This document shows, in pieces, positions 59,337 to 64,000 of a stretch of 64,000 nt of DNA. The notes below the pieces were generated by a model. It saw only the letters and a list, made by a program, of their open reading frames with translations, was not told the origin of the DNA and made no database searches. Every line of letters starts with the position of its first letter. Within the stretch, counting starts at the first letter, position 1. This DNA comes from Caulobacterales bacterium (GTDB lineage: Bacteria > Pseudomonadota > Alphaproteobacteria > Caulobacterales > Caulobacteraceae), in assembly GCA_017302105.1 (NCBI GenBank), contig JAFLCS010000004.1, positions 62,001 through 126,000 on the forward strand. The letters run 5' to 3'. A program made the position numbers and the translations under genes.

Positions 59337-60268
59337 CGACGCCCGGTCAGCTGTCTGACGAGCGGTCGTGCAACCGAGGCCGCCACAATGAACGGTCCCA
59401 GCGCATAGGCCAGAAGCCGGCGGGGCCAGGTGGTCGTTCGCTTGACGAAGTAGCGGGCCAGGCCGTGTCCCTTGAACCACTCCACGAAGAACGGCTCCAC
59501 CAAGCTGGTGTGGCCCAGGTGCACGACCTCGGCCGTCGGGTGAAACAGGACGACACCGCCCAGCTCACGCGCGCGCCAGCATAGATCGACGTCCTCAACG
59601 TGCAGGAAGAAGTCGCCGTCAAACCCCTTCAGGCGACGGAAGTCGGCACGGCTGACGCCGAAACAGGCCCCGGAGATCGTTGGAACTGAGGTGGGCTCGG
59701 CCGGCAGGCTCTCGTTCTCGAGGTGGATCTCGTACTTGCGCAGCGACGGCACGAACTCGGCGAGGCGTGTCAGGCTGAGCAGGGTCGTGACCGGCGTGAC
59801 CTCATAGCGGCGGGCACCTCGCTGCTCGGTGCCATCCTCATTCAGGACCCGCGCGCCGATCACACACGGACTGGGTTGCCCGGTCGCCGCCCCGGCGAGC
59901 TGGCGAACACAGCCGCGTTCTATGAAGGCATCGGGGTTCAGAAAGACCAGGAAGCGGCCCCGCGCGGCCGAAGCCCCCAGATTGGCACCGCGTGCAAACC
60001 CGATATTGCCGTGGCCCTGCAGGAGCCGAATGCGATCGTCGGTCTGGCTGATGGCGAAAAGTCGGGCCTGATCTGCCTCTGACGAGCCGTTGTCGACAAT
60101 GACGAAATCATCAATGTCAGGGTCCGCCAGAACGCGGGCGATCGATTTGAACAGGGCCGGGCCGGTCAGATAGACGACCATGATGATCGAGATATCCGCG
60201 CACGGATCCTCCTGCTCGAAAGCCGGCAAATTCCTAATTTGAACGAGTTCGTTCACCCCGCCCCTCAT
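59333..60268 (-). CDS. Glycosyltransferase family 2 (rhamnosyltransferase-like)
   Basis: A 311-residue GT2 enzyme. Donor-binding DDFVIVDNGSSEADQAR, GNIGFARGANLGASAARG and FLVFLNPDAFIE (the DXD-like element), then DGDFFLHVEDVDLCWRARE near the catalytic base are typical of polysaccharide rhamnosyltransferases. A C-terminal basic-hydrophobic segment (WPRRLLAYALGPFIVAASVA) may associate with the membrane. Acceptor unknown. It stands alone between creD and thrS. Confidence 0.88.
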   Translation of the reverse strand: MRGGVNELVQIRNLPAFEQEDPCADISIIMVVYLTGPALFKSIARVLADPDIDDFVIVDNGSSEADQARLFAISQTDDRIRLLQGHGNIGFARGANLGASAARGRFLVFLNPDAFIERGCVRQLAGAATGQPSPCVIGARVLNEDGTEQRGARRYEVTPVTTLLSLTRLAEFVPSLRKYEIHLENESLPAEPTSVPTISGACFGVSRADFRRLKGFDGDFFLHVEDVDLCWRARELGGVVLFHPTAEVVHLGHTSLVEPFFVEWFKGHGLARYFVKRTTTWPRRLLAYALGPFIVAASVARPLVRQLTGRR

Positions 60269-60306
60269 ATCCCGAGCCGACGATCTGGCCGGATCGTCTT
60301 CTACGC

Positions 60307-62253
60307 CTACTCACCCGTTCCCGTCGATTGTCTCTTAATATCGGGAGCCTGGGCCTCCAATGACAACCCAAGAACAGCTTGATCCAGAGAAATCAACTCC
60401 TGCGTGTTTCCTGCGCCGAGCCGCCGCAGGGCGACCTGGCCTTCCTCGGCCTCCTTGCGGCCGACCACGGCGATGATCGGGGTCTTGGACAGGGAATGCT
60501 CGCGGATCTTGTAGTTGATCTTCTCATTGCGCAGGTCCGTCTCGACACGCAGCCCAGCCGCGCTCAGCCGTTCGGCCACCTGGCATGCATAGTCGTCCGC
60601 ATCCGAAGTGATGGTGGCGACCACCACCTGAATCGGTGCCAGCCACAGCGGGAAGGCACCGGCATAGTGCTCGATCAGGATGCCCAGGAAGCGTTCGAAC
60701 GATCCGAGGATGGCCCGGTGCAGCATCACAGGGCGGTGTTTCTGACCATCCTCGGCGACATATTCAGCATCCAGACGCTCAGGCAGCACATAGTCCAGCT
60801 GAATGGTGCCACAGGTCCACTGACGACCGATGGCGTCGCGGATCACAAAGTCCAGCTTGGGCGCATAGAAGGCCCCGTCGCCCTCCGTGACGACCGGCTC
60901 GACCCCGGCCTGGCGCGCGGCCGCCAGCATCTGGCCCTCGGCCTTGTCCCAGAATTCATCGGTCCCGGCACGCAGCTCGGGGCGGGTGCCGAGTGAGATG
61001 TATTCGGCCTCCAGCCCCAGATCAGCATGGATCGACCGGCACAGCTCGATGAAACGCGCGGTTTCGTCCTCGATCTGGTCCTCACGACAGAAGATATGGG
61101 CGTCGTCCTGGGTGAAGGCACGCACCCGCATCAGACCATGCAGCGACCCCGATGGCTCATAGCGGTGGCACGACCCCATCTCGGCCATACGGATCGGAAG
61201 CTCTCGGTAGGACCGTTGGCCGACGTTGAAGATCTGGACGTGGCCGGGGCAGTTCATCGGCTTGAGGCTGAGGGTCTCGCCCTCGACCGTCTCACAGACG
61301 AACATGTTTTCGCGGTACTTGTCCCAGTGGCCGGACTTTTCCCAGAAGGTGCGATCCAGCACCTGGGGCGTCTTGACCTCGACATAGCCGGCCTCGTTCA
61401 GCCGGCGGCGCATATAGGCCTCCAGCGTCTGCCACAGCCGCCAGCCCTTGGGGTGCCAGAAGACCATGCCGCGGCCTTCTTCCTGCATATGGAACAGGCC
61501 CATCTGCTTGCCGACCTTGCGGTGGTCGCGCTTCTCGGCCTCCTCCAGGCGCTCCAGATGGGCTTTCAGGTCCGCCTCGTTGGCCCAGGCGGTGCCGTAC
61601 ATCCGCTGGAGCTGGGCGTTCCTGTGATCGCCGCGCCAATAGGCCCCGGCCAGCTTGGTCAGTTTGAACGCCTTGCCGACATGCTTGGTCGAGGGGAAGT
61701 GCGGCCCCCGGCACAGATCGGCCCAGTCGCCCTGTTTGTAGATGGTGATCGGCTCGCCGACCGGCAGGTCGCGGATAATCTCGGCCTTATAGGCCTCGCC
61801 GACGGCCTCAAAATGTTTGATGGCCGCGTCGCGGTCCCAGACCTCGCGCACGATCGGCGCGTCGCGGTCGACGATCTCGCGCATCTTGGCTTCGATCTTG
61901 TCGAAGTCGTCGGTCGAGAACGGCTCCTCGCGGGCAAAGTCGTAATAGAAGCCGTCCTCGATGGCCGGGCCGATGGTGACCTGGGTGCCGGGGAACAGCT
62001 CCTGAACGGCCTCGGCCAGGACGTGGGCAGTGTCGTGGCGGATGGTTTCCAGCGCCTCGGGATCGTCGCGCATGATCAGGCGGAAGGCCCCGCCCTTTTC
62101 GATCTCGCGGTTCATGTCGCGCAGTTCGCCGTCCAGCTCGGCCAGCACCGCGCGCTTGGCCAGTGACGGCGCGATGGACTTGGCGACGTCCAGCGCCGTG
62201 GTCCCATCGGGGTACTGGCGGCTGTTACCATCCGGGAAGATCAGGTCGATCAT
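60307..62253 (-). CDS. thrS: Threonyl-tRNA synthetase
   Basis: A 648-residue class II synthetase. Domains in order: TGS ([20 protein letters not shown]), the editing domain with [17 protein letters not shown], the catalytic core (motif 1 region [18 protein letters not shown], zinc-site Cys in [10 protein letters not shown], motif 2 [20 protein letters not shown], motif 3 [18 protein letters not shown]) and the anticodon-binding domain with [15 protein letters not shown]. The length is normal. Confidence 0.98.
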   Translation of the reverse strand: MIDLIFPDGNSRQYPDGTTALDVAKSIAPSLAKRAVLAELDGELRDMNREIEKGGAFRLIMRDDPEALETIRHDTAHVLAEAVQELFPGTQVTIGPAIEDGFYYDFAREEPFSTDDFDKIEAKMREIVDRDAPIVREVWDRDAAIKHFEAVGEAYKAEIIRDLPVGEPITIYKQGDWADLCRGPHFPSTKHVGKAFKLTKLAGAYWRGDHRNAQLQRMYGTAWANEADLKAHLERLEEAEKRDHRKVGKQMGLFHMQEEGRGMVFWHPKGWRLWQTLEAYMRRRLNEAGYVEVKTPQVLDRTFWEKSGHWDKYRENMFVCETVEGETLSLKPMNCPGHVQIFNVGQRSYRELPIRMAEMGSCHRYEPSGSLHGLMRVRAFTQDDAHIFCREDQIEDETARFIELCRSIHADLGLEAEYISLGTRPELRAGTDEFWDKAEGQMLAAARQAGVEPVVTEGDGAFYAPKLDFVIRDAIGRQWTCGTIQLDYVLPERLDAEYVAEDGQKHRPVMLHRAILGSFERFLGILIEHYAGAFPLWLAPIQVVVATITSDADDYACQVAERLSAAGLRVETDLRNEKINYKIREHSLSKTPIIAVVGRKEAEEGQVALRRLGAGNTQELISLDQAVLGLSLEAQAPDIKRQSTGTGE

Positions 62254-62257
62254 CGTC

Positions 62258-62488
62258 TCAGTCTTTCTTGGGCGGAACCGGGTCGTATCCCGATCCCCCG
62301 AGGGGATTGCACCGGCAGACGCGGCGCAGGGTCAGATAGCCGCCGCGCACCGGCCCGTGATCAATCAGCGCCTGGGCTCCATAGTCCGAACAGGTCGGCA
62401 GGAAGCGGCACTGGTTTCCGATCAGCGGCGAGAGCGTCAGCTTGTAGGCCCGATGGCTCAAGCGGACGCCGGTTTCATAAAGTCCCAT
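62258..62488 (-). CDS. yidD: Membrane protein insertion efficiency factor YidD
   Basis: A 76-residue protein of the YidD family, which aids YidC-dependent membrane insertion. The motif [20 protein letters not shown] with conserved cysteines and [24 protein letters not shown] is unmistakable. It is encoded 4 bases before thrS on the same strand instead of its common place beside rnpA/yidC. Confidence 0.96.
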   Translation of the reverse strand: MGLYETGVRLSHRAYKLTLSPLIGNQCRFLPTCSDYGAQALIDHGPVRGGYLTLRRVCRCNPLGGSGYDPVPPKKD

Positions 62489-62546
62489 GCCGGCACGGTC
62501 TCGGTGAATTGGTTCGCGGGCTTATCGCACCTGCGAAATGGAAGGA

Positions 62547-62999
62547 TCAAGCCGTGCCGGCGATGCGAGTTCGGTCCAGCGCCTGACGAACGGCGTCCGC
62601 CGCTGCTTCCAGGGGGATCATCGTCGAGGCGTGGCGGGCCGGGTAGTCCTTGACCGTTTCCAGGATAGCGAGGTCGGCGAAACGTCCGGTCGGGGCCGGG
62701 CCGGCGTCTTTCAGCATGGCGCGAAGCTGGTCCCGCGCCATTTCGACCTCTTCGAGCGTAGCCCCGATGATCTGCTCAGCGACAATGGCGGCGCAGGCCT
62801 GACCCAGCGCGCAGGCGCGGACGTCCTGGGCGAAACCGGCGACCGAACCCTCGGCATCCAGCATCACATCGACCACGACGGTGGAGCCGCAAAGTTTGGC
62901 GACACGCTCGGCCGTGCCCTGCGGCTCGGCCAGCCGCCCGGCTCGCGGCATATTGGCCACCAGCTTCAGGATCCGATCACTGTAGAGGGCATCGATCAT
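62547..62999 (-). CDS. Iron-sulfur cluster scaffold (NifU_N/IscU-like)
   Basis: A 150-residue protein with the IscU/SufU core: LYSDRILKLVANMPRAGRL, a VAKLCGSTVVVDVMLD loop and VRACALGQACAAIVAEQIIGA with conserved cysteines. The third typical cysteine near the C-terminus is not seen, and the usual PxCGD is KLCGS. This variant is common in alphaproteobacteria beside yidD. I start at ATG 62999 (MIDALYSD) because homologues begin there; 63029 is possible. Confidence 0.82.
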   Translation of the reverse strand: MIDALYSDRILKLVANMPRAGRLAEPQGTAERVAKLCGSTVVVDVMLDAEGSVAGFAQDVRACALGQACAAIVAEQIIGATLEEVEMARDQLRAMLKDAGPAPTGRFADLAILETVKDYPARHASTMIPLEAAADAVRQALDRTRIAGTA

Positions 63000-63090
63000 T
63001 CGCCTCGAAAATAGAGATGCTGCGGTCATAGGGCTAGGCTGCGCCCTCCATGTCGCCTCTATTTTCCGGATTCGTGATTGCGTTCGGTCG

Positions 63091-63372
63091 CTAGGGCGTG
63101 GCGGCGAAGCGCGCTGCCTCGTTTGCGATAGCTATCGCCATCTGACCGATGGTGATGCCGATCGCCGCCAGCATGATGACGATCCCCAGGCCAGAGGCCT
63201 TGATCCGGTTGCGCGACAGGGAGCGGAACCGTTCTGGATCATCGGCTCGCCGAATGACCTGGCGGCTGTGACCGCGCGTGCGGATCTGGCCAGAGGTCTG
63301 GGCCATGGCCCACGGCACCAGCTCTTTGAGCGCCAACACCAGTCCGGCAAGAAACAGGCCGATGACAATCAT
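63091..63372 (-). CDS. Hypothetical two-helix membrane protein
   Basis: A 93-residue protein with helices at both ends (IVIGLFLAGLVLALKELVPW and SGLGIVIMLAAIGITIGQMA) and a very basic central loop (QIRTRGHSRQVIRRADDPER and SLSRNRIK). No family recognised. It lies 9 bases after the thioesterase gene on the same strand and is probably in its operon. Confidence 0.65.
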   Translation of the reverse strand: MIVIGLFLAGLVLALKELVPWAMAQTSGQIRTRGHSRQVIRRADDPERFRSLSRNRIKASGLGIVIMLAAIGITIGQMAIAIANEAARFAATP

Positions 63373-63381
63373 TGTGTCACC

Positions 63382-63777
63382 TCAGGCGTCCGGCAAGACG
63401 CGGGGTCGTTTGTTCTCATCGATAGCAACGAAGGTGAAGACACCTTCGGTGACCTTCTCATAGGCATCGCGTTCGCGCGGGCTGCGCCAGGCCTCGACAA
63501 ATACGCCGACCGAAGTGCGACCGCGCCGCACGACCCGGGCGTAGAGGCTGACGACATCACCGACGAAAACCGGATGATGAAAGACCATGGCATCCACGGC
63601 CACCGTAACGCATCGTCCTTGCGCGGCCTCATAGGCCGCCGACGCGGCGGCCTGGTCCATCTGCGACAGCAACCAGCCCCCGAAAATGTCGCCATTGGGA
63701 TTGGTGTCTGCGGGCATGGCGATCACGCGGATCTGAGGCGGGCCTTCAGGCGGTCGATTGCGATCTTCGTCAGTCAT
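63382..63777 (-). CDS. Acyl-CoA thioesterase (YciA-like hotdog fold)
   Basis: A 131-residue hotdog thioesterase. The active-site segment PADTNPNGDIFGGWLLSQMD contains the conserved N-x-GDIFGG pattern with a following Asp, and AVDAMVFHHPVFVGDVVSLY and FVAIDENKRPR complete the fold. It hydrolyses acyl-CoAs of unknown chain length. Confidence 0.9.
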   Translation of the reverse strand: MTDEDRNRPPEGPPQIRVIAMPADTNPNGDIFGGWLLSQMDQAAASAAYEAAQGRCVTVAVDAMVFHHPVFVGDVVSLYARVVRRGRTSVGVFVEAWRSPRERDAYEKVTEGVFTFVAIDENKRPRVLPDA

Positions 63778-63789
63778 TCGGGCGAGGCA

Positions 63790-64000
63790 TCACACCGCGC
63801 GGAACTTGTCCAGAAAAACGAAGGCCACCGCCGCGATCATGCACACGAAAGCCGCCGCGTGGTTCCATTTCAGCCGCTCGCCCATGACCACAACCATAAA
63901 GGCGGCGAAGACGATCAGGGTGATCACCTCCTGCATAATCTTCAGCTGCGCCAGGTTCAGCCCGGCGGCGTAGCCGATCCGGTTGGCCGGCACGACGAAC
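63790..64000 (-). CDS. DMT-family (DUF486) small transporter, 5' end outside window
   Basis: The last ~70 residues of a small multidrug-resistance-like membrane protein. VPANRIGYAAGLNLAQLKIM and QEVITLIVFAAFMVVVMGER match DUF486 proteins, and the end has one more helix (AAFVCMIAAVAFVFLD). The frame continues past the right edge, so the start is not visible. Confidence 0.8.
   Translation of the reverse strand, partial: FVVPANRIGYAAGLNLAQLKIMQEVITLIVFAAFMVVVMGERLKWNHAAAFVCMIAAVAFVFLDKFRAV

Overview
The window is a high-GC alphaproteobacterial chromosome segment, most likely from the Caulobacterales (Brevundimonas or Caulobacter-like). This rests on a complete nepR-ecfG-phyK/phyR general stress response locus with EcfG-type promoters, a candidate GsrN-like small RNA beside phyR, dense gene packing with ATGA/TGATG overlaps, and the housekeeping set rplS, trmD, ftsEX, sdhCDA, thrS and yidD. 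Names were assigned by reading motifs; no database search was run.

Layout. 1-6482: molybdenum cofactor genes (moeA, cut by the left edge; moaD-moaE-moaB-moaC behind a PLP decarboxylase gene), a lipoprotein with a molybdopterin-oxidoreductase-type domain, and hemN. 6706-23785 is accessory: a large outer-membrane barrel gene whose 5' end runs into a CRISPR array (10134-10865, ten intact repeats and one degenerate, no cas genes in the window); a seven-gene minus-strand operon (23163 to 11131) encoding a coiled-coil membrane protein, a membrane protein of unknown type, a P-loop GTPase-like protein, a membrane protein with possible helical repeats, a SEDS (FtsW/RodA-like) polymerase with a large extra N-terminal part, a penicillin-binding transpeptidase and a small membrane protein; a broken Rhs/YD-repeat fragment; and tRNA-Ser(GGA). 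I did not recognise this operon as a described system, and it is the best candidate for a new one: an accessory peptidoglycan synthase apparently linked to an NTPase.

23950-31898 is mostly housekeeping (msrA, a DUF885 protein, rplS, trmD, aldehyde dehydrogenase). It is interrupted by an unrecognised secreted-protein gene lying between two perfect 84-bp copies of the trmD 5' end. 32627-40482 is the stress region: entericidin, the histidine kinase phyK, ecfG, nepR, phyR, and six GGAAC-N17-GTT promoters driving nepR-ecfG, phyR, a probable sRNA, a glycine-zipper lipoprotein, a diacylglycerol kinase-like gene with a phosphoesterase, and a YqjD/DUF883 pair.

40519-46202 holds a FAH/maleylacetoacetate isomerase pair, a class III aminotransferase-like protein without its PLP lysine next to an aldo/keto reductase, and a BtuB-type receptor controlled by a cobalamin riboswitch. 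46518-57827 holds an OPT transporter, a phosphoribosyltransferase, a zinc-ribbon protein, ftsEX-ydcF-plsC, tryptophan dioxygenase with a kynureninase-like partner, and sdhCDA (sdhB is not adjacent). The right end has creD, a GT2 glycosyltransferase, thrS, yidD, an IscU-like scaffold, a thioesterase and a DMT-family gene cut by the edge.
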